In this document: positions 12,869 to 27,608 of the stretch, piece by piece
Layout of the letters: the number at the start of each line of letters is the position of its first letter
How positions within the stretch are numbered: position 1 is the stretch's first letter
NCBI RefSeq assembly: GCF_050948175.1
Contig: NW_027490268.1
Span: 372,001 to 436,000, forward strand
Origin: Xylocopa sonorina
Lineage: Eukaryota > Arthropoda > Insecta > Hymenoptera > Apidae
Direction: 5' to 3'
Length of the DNA stretch: 64,000 nucleotides
Made by a program: the position numbers and the translations under genes
Notes under the pieces: generated by a model
What the model saw: the letters and a program-made list of their open reading frames with translations, nothing else
What the model was told of the DNA's origin: nothing
Database searches by the model: none

Positions 12869-14610
12869 ATATGAGATGCAATATCTCGTTTTAAGAAGCA
12901 TTTGAACTCTATTGCTACGATACGTAGACATCTGCAGACGCTATTTCCTTGCAAGGAAGTGTCGCATTTACATTCATTTGAAGTGTAGACGAGGAATACA
13001 TAACACTTCGCAAATCAAATTATACCTTACCATGAAACATAGAAATAAGATCCGATATCGCGTTTTAAGAATCATAAGAACGCTATTGCTACGATACGTA
13101 GACATCTGCAAACGCTATTTCCTTGCAGGGAAGTGTCGCATTTACTTTCATTTGAAGTGTAGACGAGGAATACATGACACTTCGCTAATCATATTATATC
13201 TTACCATGAATCATAGAAGTGAGATGCGATATCGCGTTTTAAGAAGCATTAGAACTCTATTGCTACGATACGTAGTCATCTGCAAACGCTATTTCCCTGC
13301 AAGGAAGTGTCGCATTTACATTCATTTGAAGTGTAGACGAGGAATACATGACACTTCGCAAATCATATTATATCTTACCATGAAACATAGAAATGAGATG
13401 CGATATCGCGTTGTAAGAAGCATTAGAACACTATTGCTACGATAGGTAGACATTTGCAAACGCTATTTCCTTGCAAGGAAGTGTCGCATTTACATTCATT
13501 TGAAGTGTAGACGAGGAATACATAACACTTCGCAAATCATATTATATCTTACCATGAAACATAGAAATGAGATGCGATATCGCGTTTTAAGAAGCATTAG
13601 AACTCTATTGTTACGATACCTAGGCATCTGCAGACGCTATTTCCTTGCAAGAAAGTGTCGCATTTACATTCATTTGAAGTGTAGACGAGGAATACATAAC
13701 ACTTCGCAAATCATATTATAGCTTACCGTGAAACATAGAAATGAGATGCGTAATCGCGTTTTAAGAAGCATCAGAAATCCATTGCTACGATACGTAGACA
13801 TCTGCAATCGCTATTTCCTTGCAAGAAAGTGTCGCATTTACATTCATTTGAAGTGTAGACGAGGAATACATAACACTTCGCAAATCATATTATACCTTAC
13901 CATGAAACATAGAAATGAGATGCGATATCGCGTTTTAAGAATCATAAGAACTCTATTGCTACGATACCTAGAATTCTGCAAACGCTATTTCTTAGCAAGG
14001 AAGTGTCGCATTTACATTCATTTGATGTGTAGACGAGGAATACATAACACTTCGCAAATCATATCATATCTTACCATGAAACATAGAAATAAGATCCGAT
14101 ATCGCGTTTTACGAATCATAAGAACTCTATTGCTACGATACGTAGACATCTGCAAACGCTATTTCCTTGCAGGGAAGTGTCGCATTTACATTCATTTGAA
14201 GTTTAGACGAGGAATACATGACACTTCGCAAATCATATTATATCTTACCATGAAACATAGAAATGAGATGCGTTATCGCGTTTTAAGAAGCATCAGAAAT
14301 CCATTGCTACGATGAGTAGACATCTGCAAACGCTATTTCCATGCAGGGAAGTGTCGCATTTACATTCATTTGAAGTGTAGACGAGGATTACATGACACTT
14401 CGCAAATCATATTATATCTTACCATGAATCATAGAAGTGAGATGCGATATCGCGTATTAAGAAGCATCAGAAATCCATTGCTACGATACGTAGACATCAG
14501 CAAACGCTATTTCCTTGCAAGAAAGTGTCGCATTTACATTCATTTGAAGTGTAGACGAGGAATACATAACACTTCGCAAATCATATTATATCTTACCATG
14601 AAACATAGAA
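12780..14610 (+). repeat. 32-monomer-spaced block, first copy
   Basis: This block matches about 18348-20178 at offset 5,568 bp (32 x 174). Both copies contain the mosaic A/B monomer (GATATGAGATGCAATATCTC), the CAAATTATACC variant near 13016 and 18584, and ATTTCTTAGC near 13988 and 19556. One difference is GTAGTCATC near 13274 against GTAGACATC near 18842. Edges are estimated by eye. Confidence 0.8.
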
Positions 14611-17600
14611 ATGAGATGCGTAATCGCGTTTTAAGAAGCATCAGAAATCCATTGCTACGATACGTAGACATCTGCAATCGCTATTTCCTTGCAAGAAAGT
14701 GTCGCATTTACATTCATTTGAAGTGTAGACGAGGAATACATAACACTTCGCAAATCATATTATACCTTACCATGAAACATAGAAATGAGATGCAATATCG
14801 CGTTTTAAGAAGCAGCAGAAATCCATTGCTACGATACGTAGGCATCTGCAAACGCTATTTCCTTGCAAGAAAGTGTCGCATTTACATTCATTTGAAGTGT
14901 AGACGACGGATACATAACAGTTCGCAAATCATATTATACCTTACCATGAAACATAGAAATGAGATGCGATATCGCGATTTAAGAATCGTAAGAACTCTAT
15001 TGCTACGATACGTAGACATCTGCAAACTCTATTTCCTTGCAAGAAAGTGTCGCATTTACATTCATTTGAATCGTAGACGAGGAATGCATAACACTTCGCA
15101 AATCATATTATATCTTACCATGAAACATAGAAATGAGATGCGATATAGCGTTTTAAGAAGCATTAGAACTCTATTGTTACGATACCTAGGCATCTGCAGA
15201 CGCTATTTCCTTGCAAGAAAGTGTCGCATTTACATTCATTTGAAGTGTAGACGAGGAATACATCACACTTCGCAAATCATATTATAGCTTACCGTGAAAC
15301 ATAGAAATGAGATGCGTAATCGCGTTTTAAGAAGCATCAGAAATCCATTGCTACGATACGTAGACATCTGCAATCGCTATTTCCTTGCAAGAAAGTGTCG
15401 CATTTACATTCATTTGAAGTGTAGACGAGGAATACATAACACTTCGCAAATCATATTATACCTTACCATGAAACATAGAAATGAGATGCGATATCGCGTT
15501 TTAAGAATCATAAGAACTCTATTGCTACGATACCTAGAATTCTGCAAACGCTATTTCCTAGCAAGGAAGTGTCGCATTTACATTCATTTGATGTGTAGAC
15601 GAGGAATACACAACACTTCGCAAATCATATCATATCTTACCATGAAACATAGAAATAAGATCCGATATCGCGTTTTACGAATCATAAGAACTCTATTGCT
15701 ACGATACGTAGACATCTGCAAACGCTATTTCCTTGCAGGGAAGTGTCGCATTTACATTCATTTGAAGTTTAGACGAGGAATACATGACACTTCGCAAATC
15801 ATATTATATCTTACCATGAAACATAGAAATGAGATGCGTTATCGCGTTTTAAGAAGCATCAGAAATCCATTGCTACGATGAGTAGACATCTGCAAACGCT
15901 ATTTCCATGCAGGGAAGTGTCGCATTTACATTCATTTGAAGTGTAGACGAGGATTACATGACACTTCGCAAATCATATTATATCTTACCATGAAACATAG
16001 AAATGAGATGCGATATCGCGTTGTAAGAAGCATTAGAACACTATTGCTACGATAGGTAGACATTTGCAAACGCTATTTCCTTGCAAGGAAGTGTCGCATT
16101 TACATTCATTTGAAGTGTAGACGAGGAATACATAACACTTCGCAAATCATATTATACCTTACCATGAAACATAGAAATGAGATGCGATATTGCGTTTTAA
16201 GAATCATAAGAACTCTATTGCTACGATACTTAGACACCTGCAAGCGCTATTTCCTTGCAAGGAAGTGTAGCATTTACATTCATTTGAAGTGTAGACGAGG
16301 AATACATAACCCTTCGCAAATCATATTATATCTTACCATGAAACATAGAAATGAGATCCGATATCGCGTTTTAAGAAGCATTAGAACACTATTGCTACGA
16401 CAGGTAGACATTTGCAAACGCTATTTCCTTGCAAGGAAGTGTCGCATTTACATTCATTTGAAGTGTAGACGAGGAATACATGACACTCCGCAAATCATAT
16501 TATATCTTACCATGAAACATAGAAATGAGAAGCGATATCGCGTTTTAAGAATCATAAGAACTCTATTGCTACGATACGTAGACATCTGCAAACGCTATTT
16601 CCATGCAGGGAAGTGTCGCATTTACATTCATTTGAAGTGTAGACGAGGAATACATGACACTTCGCAAATCATATTATATCTTACCATGAAACATAGAAAT
16701 GAGATGCGATATCGCGTTTTAAGAAGCATTAGAACTCTATTGCTACGATACCTAGGCATCTGCAGACGCTATTTCCTAGCAAGGAAGTGTCGCATTTACA
16801 TTCATTTGAAGTGTAGACGAGGAATACATAACACTTCGCAAATCATATTATATCTTACCATGAAACATAGAAATGAGATGCGATATCGCGTTTTAAGAAG
16901 CATTAGAACTCTATTACTACGATACGTAGACATCTGCAAACGCTATTTCCTTGCAAGGAAGTGTCGCATTTACATTCATTTGAAGTGTAGACGAGGAATA
17001 CATGACACTTCGCAAATCATATTATACCTTACCATGAAACATAGAAATGAGATGCGATATCGCGTTTTAAGAAGCAGCAGAAATCCATTGCTACGATACG
17101 TAGACATCTGCAAACGCTATTTCCTTGCAAGAAAGTGTCGCATTTACATTCATTTGAAGTGTAGACGACGGATACATAACACTTCGCAAATCATATTATA
17201 CCTTACCATGAAACATAGAAATAAGATCCGATATCGCGATTTAAGAATCATAAGAACTCTATTGCTACGATACGTAGACATTTGCAAACGCTATTTCCTT
17301 GCAGGGAAGTGTCGCATTTACATTCATTTGAAGTGTAGACGAGGAATACATAACACTTCGCAAATCATATTATATCTTACCATGAAACATAGAAATGAGA
17401 TGCGATATCGCGATTTAAGAATCGTAAGAACTCTATTGCTACGATACGTAGACATCTGCAAACTCTATTTCCTTGCAAGAAAGTGTCGCATTTACATTCA
17501 TTTGAATCGTAGACGAGGAATGCATAACACTTCGCAAATCATATTATATCTTACCATGAAACATAGAAATGAGATGCGATATAGCGTTTTAAGAAGCATT

Positions 17601-17740
17601 AGAAATCTATTGCTACGATACCTAGACATCTGCAAACGCTATTTCCTAGCAAGGAAGTGTCGCATTTACATTCATTTGAAGTGTAGACGAGGAATACATA
17701 ACACTTCGCAAATCATATTATATCTTACCATGAAACATAG
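14520..17740 (+). repeat. 28-monomer-spaced block, second copy
   Basis: Second copy of 9648-12868. It begins just after a different block (12780-14610) and is followed by monomers that pair with 23137-25028. This shows how larger duplications were built from older pieces while keeping the 174-bp register. Confidence 0.85.
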
Positions 17741-19286
17741 AAATGAGATGCGATATCGCGTTTTAAGAAGCATTAGAACTCTATTGCTACGATACCTAGG
17801 CATCTGCAGACGCTATTTCCTAGCAAGGAAGTGTCGCATTTACATTCATTTGAAGTGTAGACGAGGAATACATAACACTTCGCAAATCATATTATATCTT
17901 ACCATGAAACATAGAAATGAGATGCGATATCGCGTTTTAAGAAGCATTAGAACTCTATTACTACGATACGTAGACATCTGCAAACGCTATTTCCTTGCAA
18001 GGAAGTGTCGCATTTACATTCATTTGAAGTGTAGACGAGGAATACATGACACTTTGCAAATCATATTATACCTTACCATGAAACATAGAAATGAGATGCG
18101 ATATCGCGTTTTAAGAAGCAGCAGAAATCCATTGCTACGATACGTAGACATCTGCAAACGCTATTTCCTTGCAAGAAAGTGTCGCATTTACATTCATTTG
18201 AAGTGTAGACGACGGATACATAACACTTCGCAAATCATATTATACCTTACCATGAAACATAGAAATAAGATCCGATATCGCGATTTAAGAATCATAAGAA
18301 CTCTATTGCTACGATACGTAGACATTTGCAAACGCTATTTCCTTGCAAGGAAGTGTCGCATTTACATTCATTTGAAGTGTAGACGAGGAATACATAACAC
18401 TTCGCAAATCATATTATATCTTACCATGAAACATAGATATGAGATGCAATATCTCGTTTTAAGAAGCATTTGAACTCTATTGCTACGATACGTAGACATC
18501 TGCAGACGCTATTTCCTTGCAAGGAAGTGTCGCATTTACATTCATTTGAAGTGTAGACGAGGAATACATAACACTTCGCAAATCAAATTATACCTTACCA
18601 TGAAACATAGAAATAAGATCCGATATCGCGTTTTAAGAATCATAAGAACGCTATTGCTACGATACGTAGACATCTGCAAACGCTATTTCCTTGCAGGGAA
18701 GTGTCGCATTTACTTTCATTTGAAGTGTAGACGAGGAATACATGACACTTCGCTAATCATATTATATCTTACCATGAATCATAGAAGTGAGATGCGATAT
18801 CGCGTTTTAAGAAGCATTAGAACTCTATTGCTACGATACGTAGACATCTGCAAACGCTATTTCCCTGCAAGGAAGTGTCGCATTTACATTCATTTGAAGT
18901 GTAGACGAGGAATACATGACACTTCGCAAATCATATTATATCTTACCATGAAACATAGAAATGAGATGCGATATCGCGTTGTAAGAAGCATTAGAACACT
19001 ATTGCTACGATAGGTAGACATTTGCAAACGCTATTTCCTTGCAAGGAAGTGTCGCATTTACATTCATTTGAAGTGTAGACGAGGAATACATAACACTTCG
19101 CAAATCATATTATATCTTACCATGAAACATAGAAATGAGATGCGATATCGCGTTTTAAGAAGCATTAGAACTCTATTGTTACGATACCTAGGCATCTGCA
19201 GACGCTATTTCCTTGCAAGAAAGTGTCGCATTTACATTCATTTGAAGTGTAGACGAGGAATACATAACACTTCGCAAATCATATTA
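17395..19286 (+). repeat. 33-monomer-spaced block, first copy
   Basis: This block matches about 23137-25028 at offset 5,742 bp (33 x 174). It overlaps the second copy of the 32-monomer pair, so the mosaic A/B monomer occurs three times in the left array (about 12868, 18437 and 24177). The copies part near 19287/25029, where TATAGCTTACC (in-frame TAG) faces TATACCTTACC. Confidence 0.8.
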
Positions 19287-21413
19287 TAGCTTACCGTGAA
19301 ACATAGAAATGAGATGCGTAATCGCGTTTTAAGAAGCATCAGAAATCCATTGCTACGATACGTAGACATCTGCAATCGCTATTTCCTTGCAAGAAAGTGT
19401 CGCATTTACATTCATTTGAAGTGTAGACGAGGAATACATAACACTTCGCAAATCATATTATACCTTACCATGAAACATAGAAATGAGATGCGATATCGCG
19501 TTTTAAGAATCATAAGAACTCTATTGCTACGATACCTAGAATTCTGCAAACGCTATTTCTTAGCAAGGAAGTGTCGCATTTACATTCATTTGATGTGTAG
19601 ACGAGGAATACATAACACTTCGCAAATCATATCATATCTTACCATGAAACATAGAAATAAGATCCGATATCGCGTTTTACGAATCATAAGAACTCTATTG
19701 CTACGATACGTAGACATCTGCAAACGCTATTTCCTTGCAGGGAAGTGTCGCATTTACATTCATTTGAAGTTTAGACGAGGAATACATGACACTTCGCAAA
19801 TCATATTATATCTTACCATGAAACATAGAAATGAGATGCGTTATCGCGTTTTAAGAAGCATCAGAAATCCATTGCTACGATGAGTAGACATCTGCAAACG
19901 CTATTTCCATGCAGGGAAGTGTCGCATTTACATTCATTTGAAGTGTAGACGAGGATTACATGACACTTCGCAAATCATATTATATCTTACCATGAATCAT
20001 AGAAGTGAGATGCGATATCGCGTATTAAGAAGCATCAGAAATCCATTGCTACGATACGTAGACATCAGCAAACGCTATTTCCTTGCAAGAAAGTGTCGCA
20101 TTTACATTCATTTGAAGTGTAGACGAGGAATACATAACACTTCGCAAATCATATTATATCTTACCATGAAACATAGAAATGAGATGCAATATCGCGTTTT
20201 AAGAATCATAAGAACTCTATTGTTACGATACCTAGACATCTGCAAACGCTATTTCCTAGCAAGGAAGTGTCGCATTTACATTCATTTGAAGTGTAGACGA
20301 GGAATACATAACACTTCGCTAATCATATTATATCTTACCATGAATCATAGAAGTGAGATGCGATATCGCGTTTTAAGAAGCATTAGAACTCTATTGCTAC
20401 GATACGTAGACATCTGCAAACGCTATTTCCTTGCAAGGAAGTGTCGCATTTACATTCATTTGAAGTGTAGACGAGGAATACATGACACTTCGCAAATCAT
20501 ATTATATCTTACCATGAAACATAGAAATGAGATGCGATATCGCGTTGTAAGAAGCATTAGAACACTATTGCTACGATAGGTAGACATTTGCAAACGCTAT
20601 TTCCTTGCAAGGAAGTGTCGCATTTACATTCATTTGAAGTGTAGACGAGGAATACATAACACTTCGCAAATCATATTATACCTTACCATGAAACATAGAA
20701 ATGAGATGCGATATTGCGTTTTAAGAATCATAAGAACTCTATTGCTACGATACCTAGACACCTGCAAGCGCTATTTCCTTGCAAGGAAGTGTAGCATTTA
20801 CATTCATTTGAAGTGTAGACGAGGAATACATAACCCTTCGCAAATCATATTATATCTTACCATGAAACATAGAAATGAGATCCGATATCGCGTTTTAAGA
20901 AGCATTAGAACACTATTGCTACGACAGGTAGACATTTGCAAACGCTATTTCCTTGCAAGGAAGTGTCGCATTTACATTCATTTGAAGTGTAGACGAGGAA
21001 TACATGACACTCCGCAAATCATATTATATCTTACCATGAAACATAGAAATGAGAAGCGATATCGCGTTTTAAGAATCATAAGAACTCTATTGCTACGATA
21101 CGTAGACATCTGCAAACGCTATTTCCATGCAGGGAAGTGTCGCATTTACATTCATTTGAAGTGTAGACGAGGAATACATGACACTTCGCAAATCATATTA
21201 TATCTTACCATGAATCATAGAAGTGAGATGCGATATCGCGTTTTAAGAATCATCAGAAATCCATTGCTACGATACGTAGACATCTGCAAACGCTATTTCC
21301 TTGCAAGAAAGTGTCGCATTTACATTCATTTGAAGTGTAGACGAGGAATACATAACACTTCGCAAATCATATTATATCCTACCATGAAACATAGAAATGA
21401 GATGCGATATCGC

Positions 21414-23014
21414 GTTTTAAGAATCATAAGAACTCTATTGCTACGATACGTAGACATCTGCAAACGCTATTTCCTTGCAAGGAAGTGTCGCATTTACATT
21501 CATTTGAAGCGTGGACGAGAAATACATGACACTTCGCAAATCATATTATATCTTACCATGAAGCATAGAAATGAGATGCGTTATCGCGTTTTAAGAAGCA
21601 TCAGAAATCCGTTGCTACGATACTTAGACATCTGCAAACGCTATTTCCTTGCAAGAAAGTGTCGCATTTACATTCATTTGAAGTGTAGACAAGGAATACA
21701 CGACACTTCGCAAGTCATATTATATCTTACCATGAAACATAGAAATGAGATGCGTTATGGCGTTTTAAGAAGCATCAGAAATCCATTGCTACGATACGTA
21801 GACATCTGCAAACGCTATTTCCTTGCAACAAAGTGTCGCATTTACATTCATTTGAAGAGTAGACGAGGAATACATAACACTTCGCAAATCATATTATACC
21901 TTACCATGAAACATAGAAATGAGATGCGATATCGCGTTTTAAGAAGCAGCAGAAATCGATTGCTACGATACGTAGACATCTGCAAACGCTATTTCCTTGC
22001 AAGAAAGTGTCGCATTTACATTCATTTGAAGTGTAGACGACGGATACATAACACTTCGCAAATCATATTATACCTTACCATGAAACATAGAAATGAGATG
22101 CTATATCGCGATTTAAGAATCGTAAGAACTCTATTGCTACAATACGTAGATATCTGCAAACTCTATTTCCTTGCAAGAAAGTGTCGCATTTACATTCATT
22201 TGAATCGTAGACGAGGAATGCGTAACACTTCGCAAATCATATTATACCTTACCATGATACATAGAAATGAGATGTGATATAGCGTTTTAAGAAGCATTAG
22301 AACTCTATTGCTACGATACGTAGACATCTGCAGACGCTATTTCCTTGCAAGGAAGTGTCGCATTTACATTCATTTGAAGTGTAGACGAGGAATACATAAC
22401 ACTTCGCAAATCATATTATACCTTACCATGAAACATAGAAATAAGATCCGATATCGCGTTTTAAGAATCATAAGAACGCTATTGCTACGATACGTAGACA
22501 TCTGCAAACGCTATTTCCTTGCAGGGAAGTGTCGCATTTACTTTCATTTGAAGTGTAGACGAGGAATACATGACACTTCGCTAATCATATTATATCTTAC
22601 CATGAATCATAGAAGTGAGATGCGATATCGCGTTTTAAGAAGCATTAGAACTCTATTGCTACGATACGTAGACATCTGCAAACGCTATTTCCTTGCAAGG
22701 AAGTGTCGCATTTACATTCATTTGAAGTGTAGACGAGGAATACATGACACTTCGCAAATCATATTATATCTTACCATGAAACATAGAAATGAGATGCGAT
22801 ATCGCGTTGTAAGAAGCATTAGAACACTATTGCTACGATAGGTAGACATTTGCAAACGCTGTTTCCTTGCAAGGAAGTGTCGCATTTACATTCATTTGAA
22901 GTGTAGACGAGGAATACATAACACTTCGCAAATCATATTATATCTTACCGTGAAACATAGAAATGAGATGCGATATCGCGTTTCAAGAAGCATTAGAACT
23001 CTATTGTTACGATA
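21414..23014 (+). repeat. Divergent block shared with 3840-5440 and with about 57.2-58.3 kb
   Basis: Matches 3840-5440 at offset 17,574 bp (101 x 174). It carries the unusual variants AAGCGTGGACGAGAAATAC, AAGAGTAGACGAGG and the in-frame TGA in GAGATGTGATATAGCG. A related block lies at about 57.2-58.3 kb, beyond the LTR; its displacement equals 196 monomers once the LTR, one target duplicate and the two single-base deletions in between are subtracted. The type therefore predates the LTR insertion or has spread around it. Confidence 0.75.
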
Positions 23015-25759
23015 CCTAGGCATCTGCAGACGCTATTTCCTTGCAAGAAAGTGTCGCATTTACATTCATTTGAAGTGTAGACGAGGAATACATAACACTT
23101 CGCAAATCATATTATACCTTACCGTGAAACATAGAAATGAGATGCGATATCGCGATTTAAGAATCGTAAGAACTCTATTGCTACGATACGTAGACATCTG
23201 CAAACTCTATTTCCTTGCAAGAAAGTGTCGCATTTACATTCATTTGAATCGTAGACGAGGAATGCATAACACTTCGCAAATCATATTATATCTTACCATG
23301 AAACATAGAAATGAGATGCGATATAGCGTTTTAAGAAGCATTAGAAATCTATTGCTACGATACCTAGACATCTGCAAACGCTATTTCCTAGCAAGGAAGT
23401 GTCGCATTTACATTCATTTCAAGTGTAGACGAGGAATACATAACACTTCGCAAATCATATTATATCTTACCATGAAACATAGAAATGAGATGCGACATCG
23501 CGTTTTAAGAAGCATTAGAACTCTATTGCTACGATACCTAGGCATCTGCAGACGCTATTTCCTAGCAAGGAAGTGTCGCATTTACATTCATTTGAAGTGT
23601 AGACGAGGAATACATAACACTTCGCAAATCATATTATATCTTACCATGAAACATAGAAATGAGATGCGATATCGCGTTTTAAGAAGCATTAGAACTCTAT
23701 TACTACGATACGTAGACATCTGCAAACGCTATTTCCTTGCAAGGAAGTGTCGCATTTACATTCATTTGAAGTGTAGACGAGGAATACATGACACTTCGCA
23801 AATCATATTATACCTTACCATGAAACATAGAAATGAGATGCGATATCGCGTTTTAAGAAGCAGCAGAAATCCATTGCTACGATACGTAGACATCTGCAAA
23901 CGCTATTTCCTTGCAAGAAAGTGTCGCATTTACATTCATTTGAAGTGTAGACGACGGATACATAACACTTCGCAAATCATATTATACCTTACCATGAAAC
24001 ATAGAAATAAGATCCGATATCGCGATTTAAGAATCATAAGATCTCTATTGCTACGATACGTAAACATTTGCAAACGCTATTTCCTTGCAAGGAAGTGTCG
24101 CATTTACATTCATTTGAAGTGTAGACGAGGAATACATAACACTTCGCAAATCATATTATATCTTACCATGAAACATAGATATGAGATGCAATATCTCGTT
24201 TTAAGAAGCATTTGAACTCTATTGCTACGATACGTAGACATCTGCAGACGCTATTTCCTTGCAAGGAAGTGTCGCATTTACATTCATTTGAAGTGTAGAC
24301 GAGGAATACATAACACTTCGCAAATCAAATTATACCTTACCATGAAACATAGAAATAAGATCCGATATCGCGTTTTAAGAATCATAAGAACGCTATTGCT
24401 ACGATACGTAGACATCTGCAAACGCTATTTCCTTGCAGGGAAGTGTCGCATTTACTTTCATTTGAAGTGTAGACGAGGAATACATGACACTTCGCTAATC
24501 ATATTATATCTTACCATGAATCATAGAAGTGAGATGCGATATCGCGTTTTAAGAAGCATTAGAACTCTATTGCTACGATACGTAGACATCTGCAAACGCT
24601 ATTTCCTTGCAAGGAAGTGTCGCATTTACATTCATTTGAAGTGTAGACGAGGAATACATGACACTTCGCAAATCATATTATATCTTACCATGAAACATAG
24701 AAATGAGATGCGATATCGCGTTGTAAGAAGCATTAGAACACTATTGCTACGATAGGTAGACATTTGCAAACGCTATTTCCTTGCAAGGAAGTGTCGCATT
24801 TACATTCATTTGAAGTGTAGACGAGGAATACATAACACTTCGCAAATCATATTATATCTTACCATGAAACATAGAAATGAGATGCGATATCGCGTTTTAA
24901 GAAGCATTAGAACTCTATTGTTACGATACCTAGGCATCTGCAGACGCTATTTCCTTGCAAGAAAGTGTCGCATTTACATTCATTTGAAGTGTAGACGAGG
25001 AATACATAACACTTCGCAAATCATATTATACCTTACCGTGAAACGTAGAAATGAGATGCGTAATCGCGTTTTAAGAAGCATCAGAAATCCATTGCTACGA
25101 TACGTAGACATCTGCAATCGCTATTTCCTTGCAAGAAAGTGTCGCATTTACATTCATTTGAAGTGTAGACGAGGAATACATAACACTTCGCAAATCATAT
25201 TATACCTTACCATGAAACATAGAAATGAGATGCGATATCGCGTTTTAAGAATCATAAGAACTCTATTGCTACGATACCTAGAATTCTGCAAACGCTATTT
25301 CCTAGCAAGGAAGTGTCGCATTTACATTCATTTGATGTGTAGACGAGGAATACATAACACTTCGCAAAACATATCATATCTTACCATGAAACATAGAAAT
25401 AAGATCCGATATCGCGTTTTAAGAAGCATTAGAACTCTATTACTACGATACGTAGACATCTGCAAACGCTATTTCCTTGCAAGGAAGTGTCGCATTTACA
25501 TTCATTTGAAGTGTAGACGAGGAATACATGACACTTCGCAAATCATATTATATCTTAGCATGAAACATAGAAATGAGATGCGATATCGCGTTTTAAGAGG
25601 CAGCAGAAATCCATTGCTACGATACGTAGACATCTGCAAACGCTATTTCCTTGCAAGAAAGTGTCGCATTTACATTCATTTGAAGTGTAGACGACGGATA
25701 CATAACACTTCGCAAATCATATTATACCTTACCATGAAACATAGAAATAAGATCCGATA

Positions 25760-25768
25760 TCGCGTTTA
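25760..25768 (+). other. Single-base deletion in a satellite monomer
   Basis: The usual GCGTTTTAAGAAGC reads GCGTTTAAGAAGC here, losing one T. Downstream landmarks are 1 bp early relative to the 174-bp register up to the LTR. The same deletion in the same monomer type occurs at about 62301, so the two are probably copies of one event. Confidence 0.9.
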
Positions 25769-26216
25769 AGAAGCATTAGAACTCTATTGCTACGATACCT
25801 AGACATCTGCAGACGCTATTTCCTTGCAAGAAAGTGTCGCATTTACATTCATTTGAAGTGTAGACGAGGAATACATAACACTTCGCAAATCATATTATAT
25901 CTTACCATGAAACATAGAAATGAGATCCGATATCGCGTTTTAAGAAGCATTAGAACACTATTGCTACGACAGGTAGACATTTGCAAACGCTATTTCCTTG
26001 CAAGGAAGTGTCGCATTTACATTCATTTGAAGTGTAGACGAGGAATACATGACACTCCGCAAATCATATTATATCTTACCATGAAACATAGAAATGAGAA
26101 GCGATATCGCGTTTTAAGAATCATAAGAACTCTATTGCTACGATACGTAGACATCTGCAAACGCTATTTCCATGCAGGGAAGTGTCGCATTTACATTCAT
26201 TTGAAGTGTAGACGAC

Positions 26217-27608
26217 GAATACATGACACTTCGCAAATCATATTATATCTTACCATGAATCATAGAAGTGAGATGCGATATCGCGTTTTAAGAATCATCA
26301 GAAATCCATTGCTACGATACGTAGACATCTGCAAACGCTATTTCCTTGCAAGAAAGTGTCGCATTTACATTCATTTGAAGTGTAGACGAGGAATACACAA
26401 CACTTCGCAAATCGTATTATATCTTACCATGAAACATAGAAATGAGATCCGATATCGCGTTTTAAGAATGATAAGAACTCTATTGCTACTATACGTAGAC
26501 ATCTGCAAACGCTATTTCCTTGCAAGGAAGTGTCGCATTTACATTCATTTGAAGCGTGGACGAGGAATACATGACGCTTCGCAAATCATATTATATCTTA
26601 CCATGAATCATAGAAATGAGATGCGATATCGCGTTTTAAGGAGCATCAGAAATCCATTGCTACGATACGTAGACATCTGCAAACGCTATTTCCTTGCAAG
26701 AAAGTGTCGCATTTACATTCAATTGAAGTGTAGACGAGGAATACATAACACTTCGCAAATCATATTATACCTTACCATGAAACATAGAAATGAGATGCGA
26801 AATCGCGTTTTAAGAAGCAGCAGAAATCCATTGCTACGATACGTAGACATCTGCAAACGCTATTTCCTTGCAAGGAAGTGTCGCATTTACATTCATTTGA
26901 AGTGTAGATGAGGAATACATGACACTCCGCAAATCATATTATATCTTACCATGAAACATAGAAATGAGAAGCGATATCGCGTTTTAAGAATCATAAGAAC
27001 TCTATTGTTACGATACGTAGACATCTGCAAACGCTATTTCCATGCAGGGAAGTGTCGCATTTACATACATTTGAAGTGTAGACGAGGAATACATGACACT
27101 TCGCATATCATATTATATCTTACCCTGAATCATAGAAGTGAGATGCGATATCGCGTTTTAAGAATCATCAGAAATCCATTGCTACGATACGTAGACATCT
27201 GCAAACGCTATTTCCTTGCAAGAAAGTGTCGCATTTACATTCATTTAAAGTGTAGACGAGGAATACATAACACTCCGCAAATCATATTATATCTTACCAG
27301 GAAACATAGAAATGTGATGCGATATCGCGTTTTAAGAAGCATTAGAACTCTACTGCTACGATACGTAGACATCTGCAAACGCCATTTCTTAGCGAGGAAG
27401 TGTCGCATTCACATTCATTTGAAGTGTAGACGAGGAATACATAACACTCCGCAAATCATATTATATCTTACCATGAAACATAGAAATGTGATGCGATATC
27501 GCGTTTTAAGAATCATAAGAACTCTATTGCTACGATACGTAGACATCTGCAAACGCTATTTCCCTGCAAAGAAGTGTCGCATTTACATTCATTTGAAGTG
27601 TAGACGAG
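26217..27608 (+). repeat. 8-monomer tandem duplication, first copy (1,392 bp)
   Basis: Followed directly by a second copy at 27609-29000; equivalent positions differ by 1,392 bp (8 x 174). Both carry GTGTAGATGAGG (in-frame TGA near 26909 and 28301) and CGCCATTTCTTAGCGAGG. Differences seen include AAGGAGC near 26637 against AAGAAGC near 28029, and ACCCTGAATC near 27123 against ACCATGAATC near 28515. The few differences suggest a fairly recent unequal exchange. Confidence 0.88.

Noticed and set aside
16110..18473. A 787-codon repetitive Arg/Lys-rich protein, and similar long frames across both arrays
   Set aside because: They are translations of a 58-codon stop-free satellite unit. Frames generally open at TTG, not at an ATG with context, end at recurrent nonsense variants that are copied with the HORs, and show no domain. 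There is no promoter or intron structure to suggest a gene.
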